Below are positions 49,997 through 59,218 of a stretch of 64,000 nt of DNA, piece by piece. Numbering within the stretch: position 1 is the stretch's first letter; each line of letters opens with the position of its first letter. Made by a program: the position numbers and the translations under genes. Source of the DNA: Anaerolineales bacterium. Lineage in GTDB: Bacteria > Chloroflexota > Anaerolineae > Anaerolineales > Villigracilaceae. Under the pieces are notes generated by a model. That model saw only the letters and a program-made list of their open reading frames with translations. It was not told where the DNA came from and did not search any database. The DNA lies in the NCBI GenBank assembly GCA_014860745.1, contig JACZJC010000059.1, forward strand, positions 1 through 64,000, written 5' to 3'.

Positions 49997-51333
49997 ACAT
50001 CCCTCAATCTGGGATTAAAGATGCGGTCCAATGCAAAGCCGAGGACTGCAAAACCAAGCCCTGTGATCATTAACAAAACAGCGGGTTCCAATACCCAGTA
50101 GTAATAACCTTTATAGAGTGCGCCGTTGGAATTGGCATCCTGGATGATCTTTCCCCAGGTGGGCAGAACAGGATCGCCCAACCCGATCACAGCCAGCGAC
50201 GCTTCGAGAAATACGAAAGCGGGCACAGATTGAACCAGGCTTGGAATCAAAAGCGGAATCATGCGCGGGATGAGATATAGGAAAATGATTCGTGAACTGC
50301 TTGCGCCATACGCCTTTGCCGCCTCGATATACATCGATTCCTTCACTTGAATGAAAACTGCGCGGTAGGCTTTGATCGCACCCGTGAAGATACTGAGCAG
50401 GATCGTCGCGCCAAGGATCACCCAAATACTGCGGGAGTAGAAGGTGCCGATCATGATCAGAATGGCCAAAAACGGCAGGACAAGATTGATCTCGGTGATG
50501 CGCTGAATCAATTCATCCACCCAGCCCGCGTACCAGGCGCCAATGGCCGCGATAATCATCGTGAGCACGGATGTACCAATGGAAGCTAGCAAACCAAAAG
50601 CCAACGCCACGGGCACGCCCCACAACAAAGGCAGGGTCAGATCTCGGCGGGCATGATCCGTTCCGGCCAGCCCGTAGACCTGACCATGAAAAACGAATTC
50701 TGCTTCCATCGTCGAATCCGGTTCAAAGGTTGTGCCGGTAATGATGAGTTTATATTTCCCTTTCAGGGGGGAATCTGTATCCGGCAGGGAAAACAAGGCC
50801 AGGATGGCTGCATCTGTCCGTAGTTTTGTACGCAGCTTTTCGTCCTGGGAGAAGCGGTATGTGAATTTATTTCCGATGGCAAAGTTGGCGATTCGAATTG
50901 TTCTGTTGTCTGGAGTCAGTAATTCAATCGAAACAAACGGCTGCTTCTCCTTATATTTGGAGGTGAAATAGATCAGCATCTCCTGGGGATAGTAGTCGTA
51001 ATTGAAATCGAACTCATAAGCCATTTCAGCAGTCGCCACGCCATCGCTGCCCGGGGTGACGGTTTTGGGAATGACGCCATCGGAAGTGCTCACTGCAAAC
51101 GATTCGGAATATTTTTTGCTCGAAAACAAGTTGACCCATGCGGGAGGCGCAAAGCGGGGGTTTTGATACCACACGGCTTCGCCGCCGCGCCATAAGGTGA
51201 TTGCCGTGGAATATGGGATGGTGATCATGGTGTAAATCGCCACCACCACCAGCACAATGATGACCAGCACACCGACGACCGCCGACGGATACAGCATCAA
51301 TTTTTGGAAAGAAGTCCTTAAATTATTCATCAT
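49993..51333 (-). CDS. ABC transporter permease (DppC-like) with large outer insertion
   Basis: A 446-residue permease, while DppC/OppC are around 300. TM1 (about residues 17-40, AVVGVLVIIVLVVVAIYTM) is followed by an inserted outer domain of about 180 residues rich in beta structure (YQNPRFAPPAWVNLFSS, VSIELLTPDNRTIRIANF, YKLIITGTTFEPDSTM). Then comes the ABC permease core with five helices and the EAA-like loop (EAAKAYGASSSRIIFLYLIPRMIPLLIPS). I start at the ATG at 51333, two bases after the preceding stop; 51372 would need 13 extra residues overlapping that gene. The insertion probably contacts the permuted binding protein. Confidence 0.88.
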   Translation of the reverse strand: MMNNLRTSFQKLMLYPSAVVGVLVIIVLVVVAIYTMITIPYSTAITLWRGGEAVWYQNPRFAPPAWVNLFSSKKYSESFAVSTSDGVIPKTVTPGSDGVATAEMAYEFDFNYDYYPQEMLIYFTSKYKEKQPFVSIELLTPDNRTIRIANFAIGNKFTYRFSQDEKLRTKLRTDAAILALFSLPDTDSPLKGKYKLIITGTTFEPDSTMEAEFVFHGQVYGLAGTDHARRDLTLPLLWGVPVALAFGLLASIGTSVLTMIIAAIGAWYAGWVDELIQRITEINLVLPFLAILIMIGTFYSRSIWVILGATILLSIFTGAIKAYRAVFIQVKESMYIEAAKAYGASSSRIIFLYLIPRMIPLLIPSLVQSVPAFVFLEASLAVIGLGDPVLPTWGKIIQDANSNGALYKGYYYWVLEPAVLLMITGLGFAVLGFALDRIFNPRLRDV

Positions 51334-51334
51334 C

Positions 51335-52456
51335 CTATTCACCGATCTTGACCCGCGGGTCGACCAATGCATAAACGAAATCGAGCAGGAAGACCGTCAA
51401 CGCAAGCATGTATGCATAGATGATGGTTGACCCCACAATGATGGGAACGTCATACAGGCCGATAGCCTGGAAAAGCGTTCTTCCCAAACCGGGCCAGAGA
51501 AAAACAGATTCCGTGAACAGAGCGCCCGTCCACAAGCCGATGATAAGCAGGGAAAAATTCGTAATGATGTTTGGCAGGGTGGGGCGCAGAATATATGTCC
51601 GTTCAATATCGCGGGACGGCAGACCCTTCGCTTTGGCCATATCCACATAGTCCTCGCTGGAATAGATCAAAAAAAAGGTGCGATAGTTATACACACTCAG
51701 GAAGAACGAACTCAATACAAGGGAAAAACCCGGCAGGGCGAGATGTTTCAAAACACTGACGGCGTAATCGAAGGTGTTGGAAGGCGGCGGGGAATCCACC
51801 ATGCCTCCAAAGGGAAGCACTTTCAACCCGGCCGCAAAGATCAGGATCAGAAAAATGCCGTAGAACCATGGCGGCACGGCGGAAGTGGGGGAAAGCGCGA
51901 TTACGAGTTTGTCCCAAAAATTTCCATAGGAACGCGAAAGGGTGAGCGCAATAAAAACGCTTGAAAAGAAAAGGAATAATTGCGAAGTGCCCATCAAAAG
52001 CAGGGTGGCGGGCAGCCGCTCAAGGATGATCAAACGAACCTGTTTCGAACCCGCATCACTTGTCATGTTGATGGCGCGTCCCAGGTCCAATTGCAGGGCA
52101 TTGACGAGGTAGCGGGCATTCCGCACCGCAATGGGCGTATCCAGCCCGCGGCGTTTTTCTTCCAATGCTATTTTTTCCTCGATCAATTTTTTGCGGACTT
52201 CGGGATCCATTTGCAGGGCGCTTGGGTTGCCCGCAATCGATTGTGTGACGGTGTCCCTGATCTGGCCTTTGATGATCTGGTCCACATATCCACCCATGTT
52301 GGCGATCATAATGGTAAGGTAAATACCGATCACCACTGTGATGAACAAAGTCAGCAGGCGAACGGCCACATAACGGGAAACGCGAAAAAATGTGTTATTG
52401 GCAGTTATTTTTTTGACAGACAATTTTTCAGAAGGGACGTGCGTGGTTACCGACAT
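51335..52456 (-). CDS. ABC transporter permease (DppB-like)
   Basis: A 373-residue permease with about six helices. TM1 is at about residues 28-52 (VAVRLLTLFITVVIGIYLTIM), then an outer segment of about 90 residues that is longer than usual for DppB, and the core with the EAA loop (DYVDMAKAKGLPSRDIERTYILRPTLPNI). The GAGG before the ATG supports the start. It is followed directly by the DppC-like gene. Together they form the channel of the oligopeptide-type importer. Confidence 0.92.
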   Translation of the reverse strand: MSVTTHVPSEKLSVKKITANNTFFRVSRYVAVRLLTLFITVVIGIYLTIMIANMGGYVDQIIKGQIRDTVTQSIAGNPSALQMDPEVRKKLIEEKIALEEKRRGLDTPIAVRNARYLVNALQLDLGRAINMTSDAGSKQVRLIILERLPATLLLMGTSQLFLFFSSVFIALTLSRSYGNFWDKLVIALSPTSAVPPWFYGIFLILIFAAGLKVLPFGGMVDSPPPSNTFDYAVSVLKHLALPGFSLVLSSFFLSVYNYRTFFLIYSSEDYVDMAKAKGLPSRDIERTYILRPTLPNIITNFSLLIIGLWTGALFTESVFLWPGLGRTLFQAIGLYDVPIIVGSTIIYAYMLALTVFLLDFVYALVDPRVKIGE

Positions 52457-52519
52457 GACGACCTCACAAAGGGTGCCGATTCGGGCGGGGATAACCCCGC
52501 CCGAATCCTTGTACTTGAA

Positions 52520-55099
52520 TTACTTTACAACGACAAACTCAACAGCTGTGAAGGCGGGGATGGCTACCGGGATCGGGACCACCGCCACTTCCAATTTGGC
52601 CGCGCCAGTTTCCAGTTTGGATGTGGAGTCCGCATCCAGCGTCACTGTGAATTGGCCCTCGCCAACAGCTTCCGCCTCACCGACAGCGACTGTGGCACCG
52701 CTGGCATCATACAGGATGTACTTCACCTGCTTGATGTCCTCGTTCAAATATGCCTCGTCCTTGTAGTTGATGGTTACATCGAAGACCGCTTCCTGCCCAG
52801 CTGTCACCTGTCCAGGTCCATCAAGGACAACAACGGCTCTTTTCGGGTCGCTGAAGGAAGACCAGCGGTCAGAGAAATCGGGGAAGTTAGGATTGTTCTT
52901 CAGGACAAGCGACTTCTCCGTGGTAAAGACCTGGTCCAAATAATACGGACCGGTGCCGACCCAGAAGTGACCATGTTCTTCGTACCAATTCGAGAAGTTC
53001 TCATAACGCATGGCAACTTCTTCCGGGGTCAGGAACTGGCTGAGGGTGGCTTCGTAGGGAATGTAGCTTTCCGCTGCCGCCTGATCGAGATATTTCTTCA
53101 GGATCTCAAGGCTCGGTCCGCCCACCCAACTCATCTGCTCGATCTGCGAAGCATCGGCCTTGTCGGAGGAGTAGGCCAATTCACCGGCTGATTCAGCCAT
53201 GTTCGAAATTGCCAAAATCGGCCAGCTGTTTTCGCCGGAGAGACCCGTTGGAGAAACGGGCCAGATCGGGGAAATGTTCAATTCCGCATCCGCATTGAAG
53301 ACATCGGAATAATATTCGATCGTCAGGGGATCGGTGGAGGTGATGCGCATGCCTTTGAAGAAAGGAAGAGCCGCTTCGATGGAAGGCGCAGCCGCCTCAT
53401 CATATACAGCACTTTCCGGTTTCCCGCGATCGATGGAAATGATGAACGCCATCACAAAGTCTGCCACGGAGACCGGGCTGCCGTCATGCCACTTCACAGT
53501 ATCAAAGAGGTCAGCGGGATAAACCACCGTGCTCTTGGTTTTGGCAGTGGTGCCATCCGGGTATTTTTCGCCGATGGTGATGAAGGTCTGGTTTGCAGCA
53601 TCCCAATCCACCCATGCATCGGCCGGGACGTCGATCTGATCCACTTGCTCGACGGTCAGCCAGTCCAGGTTTTGAGTGATGGGCAGGCCGGTCTGATATT
53701 CCAGTTTGGCGCTTTCAATGCGTTGAGGCCATGCCAAGCCGGTGTATGGATCTCCCATTAAGCCGGGGCTGGTGGTAATGCCAGCCGCGCCCATGCTAGT
53801 GGCGCGCATGATGTTGGAATCCCAAACCCAGTTGCTGCCGGCAATGGTATTCCAGGGCTGGGTGAAGAGATCGTTCGTCCCGACCTTCATCACGCCGCCT
53901 TCTTCATCCTTGAAACGCAGGTTGTAATTGCCCATAAAAGCCGCTTCGTACCCGGCCGCAAGATCGTAAGTTACAGAAACGTTCTCGTTGAAGGGAGCAT
54001 AGACCAACTGGTCCACCACCCACACAAAGAGTGAATCTTCGAGGGCGAGTTCCAGGGCTCTTGCCATCATTTCATCGCGCTCTGCTTTTGTGGTGAAATT
54101 GCCATTCGCCAGGTCATCGCCGATCTTTTGAAGTTCAGGGTCTGCTACGTTTGAAATAAAGGGGTCGCTCGCCTGGACGCTGGAAGGCAGGTAATATTGC
54201 TGAATGTTCCCACGTTCATCGCGGGTGAGCCCGGAAGGAAGATACCCGGCAGTGTACATATGCCACTGTCCCTCAGAGGCCACCGACCCGAGCCAGATCG
54301 GGAAAGCCTCGGAAGAGGTCTTGTACTGACGGTCTACTGTAAAGCCGGCTTCTTCCAACTGATTGGAAACATAATCGCCCATTGGCTGGCGGGTGCCATC
54401 GCCGTCGGAGCGGATGAGGAAGATCAGGGTCACAGGTGCGCCGTTGTATTGCCATTTGCCATCATCGCCCAGCGTGGCGCCCATGCCCTCCATCTCAGCC
54501 GCGATTACTTCCTTGGCCATATCGAGGTTAAAGGCATATTTGGTCTCGAGCGCTCGGGCTGTTTCGATTAAGTTTGTATATTCCACCAATTGAGTGGTGA
54601 TCGGTAAAAGTTTGGGCAGAGAACCGCCGCCATAGATTTCCTGGTTGACGTAGTTGCGGTCGATCATCCAGTTCATCGCTTCACGGATCTTGCGGTTCGA
54701 GAAGGGGTTGAGCACACTGGCATCGGTAAACACGGCTGGGTTTAAACTAATGCCATAATTCCCGCCATACGACTGGGTGTAGTTCAATCCGGCATCCTTG
54801 ATCTCCTGAAGAGTGTTGGATGAAAGGTTGAACGAATAGAAATCGATCGCCCCGGCCTGCAATTGGGAAACAGCCGAATCAGATGAAACCACCGAAAAAT
54901 CGATTTCATCCAGCCAGCCGCCTTTTCTTTCGGTGGAAACAGCGGGCGCTTCCGTGGCGGCAGGCGCCTCTGTCGCGGAAGGGGATTCCGTCATGGCTGG
55001 AGCCTCTGTCGCTGCGGGAGAAGCGGGCGCACATGCCGCCAGGATCATTCCCATCACTACAACCAGGCTGAGCAAAGCATAAATCTTGTTTAGTTTCAT
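52520..55099 (-). CDS. ABC transporter substrate-binding lipoprotein with circularly permuted fold order
   Basis: An 859-residue lipoprotein, lipobox LAAC at residues 20-23, a long Ala/Thr/Glu/Pro spacer, good AGGAG before the ATG. Ordinary SBP_bac_5 proteins run from a KWHDG(T/S)P region through GTGPY to the lobe with LQAGE(V/I)D and VRQA(L/I)..A(I/V)D. Here the order is swapped: SAVSQLQAGAIDFYSFNL and NRKIREAMNWMIDRNYVNQEIYGG come first (about residues 75-160), while DTVKWHDGSPVSVADF (about 535) and VGTGPYYLDQVF (about 720) come later. A C-terminal Ig-like beta domain follows (about 755-859). It is the first gene of the operon. The ligand is unknown. Confidence 0.85.
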   Translation of the reverse strand: MKLNKIYALLSLVVVMGMILAACAPASPAATEAPAMTESPSATEAPAATEAPAVSTERKGGWLDEIDFSVVSSDSAVSQLQAGAIDFYSFNLSSNTLQEIKDAGLNYTQSYGGNYGISLNPAVFTDASVLNPFSNRKIREAMNWMIDRNYVNQEIYGGGSLPKLLPITTQLVEYTNLIETARALETKYAFNLDMAKEVIAAEMEGMGATLGDDGKWQYNGAPVTLIFLIRSDGDGTRQPMGDYVSNQLEEAGFTVDRQYKTSSEAFPIWLGSVASEGQWHMYTAGYLPSGLTRDERGNIQQYYLPSSVQASDPFISNVADPELQKIGDDLANGNFTTKAERDEMMARALELALEDSLFVWVVDQLVYAPFNENVSVTYDLAAGYEAAFMGNYNLRFKDEEGGVMKVGTNDLFTQPWNTIAGSNWVWDSNIMRATSMGAAGITTSPGLMGDPYTGLAWPQRIESAKLEYQTGLPITQNLDWLTVEQVDQIDVPADAWVDWDAANQTFITIGEKYPDGTTAKTKSTVVYPADLFDTVKWHDGSPVSVADFVMAFIISIDRGKPESAVYDEAAAPSIEAALPFFKGMRITSTDPLTIEYYSDVFNADAELNISPIWPVSPTGLSGENSWPILAISNMAESAGELAYSSDKADASQIEQMSWVGGPSLEILKKYLDQAAAESYIPYEATLSQFLTPEEVAMRYENFSNWYEEHGHFWVGTGPYYLDQVFTTEKSLVLKNNPNFPDFSDRWSSFSDPKRAVVVLDGPGQVTAGQEAVFDVTINYKDEAYLNEDIKQVKYILYDASGATVAVGEAEAVGEGQFTVTLDADSTSKLETGAAKLEVAVVPIPVAIPAFTAVEFVVVK

Positions 55100-55490
55100 T
55101 CTCTTTTCTCCTTTTAGAATTTAAGCGAATAATCAAACATCGTCTTTATATTTTGGAACCAGCCACCTCCTTGCCATTTATATCCATTAGAAATGGCAGG
55201 CGGAAAGCCAGCTGATAACTCTAGCATTCCGCCTCACCAACCAAACGCGGATTGTCTTCTTTGGAGGAGAAAATACATTCCATTCGTTTGTGACATCATC
55301 ATATGAGCCTTGCGGGAAATCGACATGCGTCTGTGTGCGCATCTTTTCCCAACGACCGGATGGTTTCTTCCAACCTGTTATCGACCGGCGATATAACCCT
55401 TGAATATTAAAAAGACCCTCCTCTGGTAGGGGGGAAATGAAAGCTTATACAAGGCAGGGGATTCCAAAATTGCACTATACTTAATCGCGC
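55100..55490. promoter_or_regulatory. Intergenic region with two adjacent hairpins and a stray Shine-Dalgarno sequence
   Basis: Between divergent starts. Hairpin 1: GCCATTT (55173-55179) and AAATGGC (55191-55197). Hairpin 2: AGGCGGAA (55198-55205) and TTCCGCCT (55227-55234). On the minus strand a perfect AAGGAGGTGG follows hairpin 1 (55163-55172) but has no suitable start codon nearby. This may be the 5' leader of the binding-protein operon. The rest (55235-55475) holds no convincing ORF; the sensor kinase promoter is at the end. Confidence 0.45.
55476..55481 (+). promoter_or_regulatory. -10 element of the propeller kinase gene
   Basis: TATACT with 9 bp to the ATG at 55491; no ribosome-binding site between them. 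Confidence 0.5.
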
Positions 55491-58400
55491 ATGAAATACC
55501 GCATCGAAAAAATCCTTCTCTTCATTATTCTCGCGATCACACTCTCTGCCTGTGTTGCGAACACTCCGCCAACATCGACGGAATCTCAAACACCGCCAGC
55601 CCCCCTTCTGCCTTCCCAGCCTGCCTCCCCCAACTTTAACCGTTCCATTCGCTTCGAACACATCAGCCTCGAACAGGGTCTTTCGCAAAGCGTCATCAAT
55701 GTCATCTTCCAGGACAGCAAGGGTTTTCTCTGGATCGGCACAGAAGATGGATTAAACCGATATGACGGATACAGCTTCAAAGTCTTCAAACCGGAGGCGG
55801 AGAACGAAACCAGCCTGAGTAACCGCTGGATCACATCCATTGTTGAAGATCAGGATGGATACATCTGGATCGGAACGCGCCAGGGAGGATTGAACCGCTT
55901 CGACCCCCGCTCCGGCCTGTTCACCGTATTCAAGCATGACCCCAACGACAAAAATTCCCTGAGCAATAACCGAATCAACGCACTATACATGAGCGAAAAC
56001 AATACGCTCTGGGTCGGCACCGACTCAGACCTCGACCGCTTCAATAGTGCAGACGAAACCTTCGTCCATTACCTTGGCGATGAAGATGGCCTGGAAAACC
56101 CCATCACCGCCCTCTACCAGGATTTAAAAGGCTTTCTGTGGATCGGCGTACGCAGCAACGGTCTCTACCAACTGGACGAGGAATCGAACTCGATCAAGGC
56201 TTTTACGACCAGCAACAATATAAATACGCTGAGCGACAATAACATCACCTCCATCACCGAAGACCTCGATGAAAATTTGTGGGTTGCAACTCAAAACGGC
56301 TTGAACCGCTTCAAAGCCAACACCGAAACCTTCGCGCGTTACATCCACAAGCCTGAGACTCCCGAAAGTATTTCAAGCGACGCTTTGAATAATCTATTCA
56401 TGGACCACAACGGCGTTCTATGGATCGCCACCAATGACGGGCTGGATATCTACAATGCCCAGCTCGACCAGTTCATCCATTACCGCCACGAGCCCTCGAA
56501 CCCGGGCAGTGTCAGCAATAATCTCATCCTTTCCATTTTCGAGGACCGCGGCAACGTGATGTGGATCGGGACGAACGGCGGTGGATTGAACAAATACAAC
56601 CGCAGGCAGGATGAATTCGCGTACTATCGGGGCGATCTTTCCAATACCAACAGCCTGAGTGGAAACCTGATCTCCGCGGTTTTTGTGGAACCGAAGGGCA
56701 CCGTATGGGTCGGCACCCTCGATAGCGGCCTCAACCGTTTCAGTCCCGCCACGGGTGAATTCAAACAGTTCCACCACGATCCATCAAATCCCAACAGTTT
56801 GAGCAGCGATCAGATCTATTCCATCCTGGTGGACCGCCACGGCACATTATGGGTCGGAACATCGAATGCCTTGAATCTCTTCGACCCAAACACCGGGGTA
56901 TCCCGCCGTTTTGAACCGCTTGATGATGAAAATAGTTTGTCGGGTGTGCCGGTCTATGCGATTTACGAAGACCGCCGCGGAAATATCTGGCTGGGAACCA
57001 ACGAAGGGCTTGACCAATTCAACCCCGTCACAGAGACATTCACCAACTATCGGTATGAATCGCAAAACCCGAACAGCCTCAGCGATTCGCAGGTGGTAGC
57101 GATCAAGGAGGACCTGCAAGGCGATCTCTGGGTTGGAACCATGGATGGCGGCCTGAACCGTTTTGAATATGGCGGCGGGAATTTCATCCGCTATCAAAAC
57201 CGCCGCGGCGACCCCAAAAGCCTTAGCAACGATACTATTCTGTCCATTTATGAAAGCAAGAATGGCACCTTATGGGTCGGCACCGCTGGCGGTGGATTGA
57301 ACCGCTATGATTTCAAAACAGATTCATTTACCTCGTTTACCGAAAAAGACGGCCTCCCCAACAACGTGATCAACGGCATTCTGGAAGATCCTGAAAACAA
57401 TCTATGGCTGAGCACAAATTACGGGCTGTCGCGCTTCAACCCATTCACCCTCGAATTTCGGAATTACACCGTCAGCGACGGGCTGCAAAGCAACGAATTC
57501 AATTCCAACGCCCATGCCATCACCCCCCACGGCGAAATGTATTTCGGCGGCATCAATGGCATAAATTTTTTCGACCCGCTCTCCATCACCACGGACAACT
57601 ACGTCCCTCCCATCGTGCTGACTTCGCTTACCCAGAACGGCGAGCCAATGACAACCGAAGTGCGCGTGGAGGCTTTGGAAGAGATCACCCTGCAATGGCC
57701 CAATAACTCCTTTGAGTTCGAATTTGCCGCGCTATCCTACAGCCAGCCCAACAAAAACCAGTATGCATATCTGCTGGAAAACTTCGACGAGGGCTGGAAC
57801 TATATCGGCGCAAAACATAGCAGTCGTTACACAAACCTGCCCGGCGGAACGTATACACTAAAATTACGCGGGTCGAACAGCGATGGCACGTGGAACAACC
57901 AGGGTCATTCCATCCGGATCACGGTCATACCCCCGGTTTGGGAAACCTGGTGGTTCAGAGGGTTGTTTATTCTCACGTTCGGTACGGTGGTAGCTGCGGG
58001 TTATCGCTGGAGGGTCAAAACAATTGAAAGCCGCAACCGCCAGCTTGAGAACCTCGTCCAAAGGCGCACGTCTGACCTCGAAAAACGCACGCGCGACATC
58101 GAAGCCTTGTACGAGGCAGATGAGCGCATCATTCGAAACGTAACCTTGAACCAGGTCTTCCAAACCCTGGTGGATGTTTCCGTTTCCGTTCTCAAAGCGG
58201 ACCGAAGTGTGGTCTTCGTCTGGAACGAAGAAAAGAAAAAAATACTGCCTTACATCAGCAGGGGTTTTCAGCCCGAAACTTTATATGCCCTCAACTTTGA
58301 CGACGGCGAGGGCATGGCCGGCAAAGCCATGATGACCGGCGAAGCCGTCATTGTCGCCGACCTGAATATAAACACCCTGCGCGGCGACCTGCAAACCGTC

Positions 58401-59201
58401 ATTCGCAATGAAGGCATTCAATCCTACGCCCACTTCCCGATCGTCGTGGATGGAAAAGTGGTGGCAATCTTCAACGTGGCATACACTCGCCCGAACGCGC
58501 TCCACGAAGACTCCATCCGCCTTTTCACCGCGCTGGCCAACCGCGCATCTTTGGCAATCGCAAACATGGAATTATTCGAACAGACGAAGGACCTGGCAGT
58601 GATGGAGGAACGCAACCGCCTCGCCCGTGACCTGCATGACAGCGCCAAACAAAAGGCTTTTGCCGCGCTCGCGCAGTTGGGGACCGCCAACGGCATCATC
58701 AGGACCAAGCCGGAAGAAGTCATCCCGCATCTGAACGAGGCGGAAACACTCGTCTATGAGGTGATCCAGGAACTGACCTTCCTCATCCAGGAGATATACC
58801 CGATCGCCCTGCAGGAAAAAGGCCTGCCGACCACATTGCGGGAATATGTCTTCGAGTGGGAAAATCGCAACGATGCAGTGGTCAACCTCACGGTCCAGAA
58901 CGAGCGGCCGCTCCCACTGGAAGTGGAACAGGCTGTGTATCGTTTCATCCAGGAGGCGCTTGCCAACGTTTCACGTCACAGCAAGGCGGGGCGGGTGGAT
59001 ATCTCGGTGGTTTATAATCCAGAATCGCTGCAGGTCATCGTCGCTGACGACGGCCATGGTTTCGACATGAATCAAAAGGCAAAAGGCATGGGCTTCCGTT
59101 CGATGCGTGAACGTATCAGCAGCATTCGCGGAACAGTTCAAATTCAAAGCGCGCCCGGGCAGGGGACACGCCTGATAGCGCAATTACCGATAAAAGGCTG
59201 A
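55491..59201 (+). CDS. Propeller-type sensor histidine kinase (Reg_prop, Y_Y_Y, GAF, HisKA_3) with lipobox
   Basis: A 1236-residue membrane kinase. The N-terminus is a signal peptide with lipobox LSAC (Cys about 21). About 14 regulator-propeller repeats follow (residues 40-730, e.g. SKGFLWIGTEDGLNRYDGYSF), a Y_Y_Y domain (about 740-815), one TM helix (about 820-843), a coiled coil, a GAF domain (about 880-1030), and the NarL-type kinase core with H1049 in RDLHDSAKQKA and an HATPase (about 1130-1236, DDGHGFDMN and GMGFRSMRERI). The outer propeller probably senses a carbohydrate-like ligand, as in Bacteroidetes relatives. The cognate NarL-family regulator follows 17 bp downstream. Confidence 0.94.
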   Translation: MKYRIEKILLFIILAITLSACVANTPPTSTESQTPPAPLLPSQPASPNFNRSIRFEHISLEQGLSQSVINVIFQDSKGFLWIGTEDGLNRYDGYSFKVFKPEAENETSLSNRWITSIVEDQDGYIWIGTRQGGLNRFDPRSGLFTVFKHDPNDKNSLSNNRINALYMSENNTLWVGTDSDLDRFNSADETFVHYLGDEDGLENPITALYQDLKGFLWIGVRSNGLYQLDEESNSIKAFTTSNNINTLSDNNITSITEDLDENLWVATQNGLNRFKANTETFARYIHKPETPESISSDALNNLFMDHNGVLWIATNDGLDIYNAQLDQFIHYRHEPSNPGSVSNNLILSIFEDRGNVMWIGTNGGGLNKYNRRQDEFAYYRGDLSNTNSLSGNLISAVFVEPKGTVWVGTLDSGLNRFSPATGEFKQFHHDPSNPNSLSSDQIYSILVDRHGTLWVGTSNALNLFDPNTGVSRRFEPLDDENSLSGVPVYAIYEDRRGNIWLGTNEGLDQFNPVTETFTNYRYESQNPNSLSDSQVVAIKEDLQGDLWVGTMDGGLNRFEYGGGNFIRYQNRRGDPKSLSNDTILSIYESKNGTLWVGTAGGGLNRYDFKTDSFTSFTEKDGLPNNVINGILEDPENNLWLSTNYGLSRFNPFTLEFRNYTVSDGLQSNEFNSNAHAITPHGEMYFGGINGINFFDPLSITTDNYVPPIVLTSLTQNGEPMTTEVRVEALEEITLQWPNNSFEFEFAALSYSQPNKNQYAYLLENFDEGWNYIGAKHSSRYTNLPGGTYTLKLRGSNSDGTWNNQGHSIRITVIPPVWETWWFRGLFILTFGTVVAAGYRWRVKTIESRNRQLENLVQRRTSDLEKRTRDIEALYEADERIIRNVTLNQVFQTLVDVSVSVLKADRSVVFVWNEEKKKILPYISRGFQPETLYALNFDDGEGMAGKAMMTGEAVIVADLNINTLRGDLQTVIRNEGIQSYAHFPIVVDGKVVAIFNVAYTRPNALHEDSIRLFTALANRASLAIANMELFEQTKDLAVMEERNRLARDLHDSAKQKAFAALAQLGTANGIIRTKPEEVIPHLNEAETLVYEVIQELTFLIQEIYPIALQEKGLPTTLREYVFEWENRNDAVVNLTVQNERPLPLEVEQAVYRFIQEALANVSRHSKAGRVDISVVYNPESLQVIVADDGHGFDMNQKAKGMGFRSMRERISSIRGTVQIQSAPGQGTRLIAQLPIKG

Positions 59202-59218
59202 AAGCAGGAGTAATTATC

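Noticed and set aside
51980-53191. 403-codon plus-strand ORF across the DppB and binding-protein genes
   Set aside because: It spans two well-supported minus-strand genes and their gap and has no recognisable motifs.
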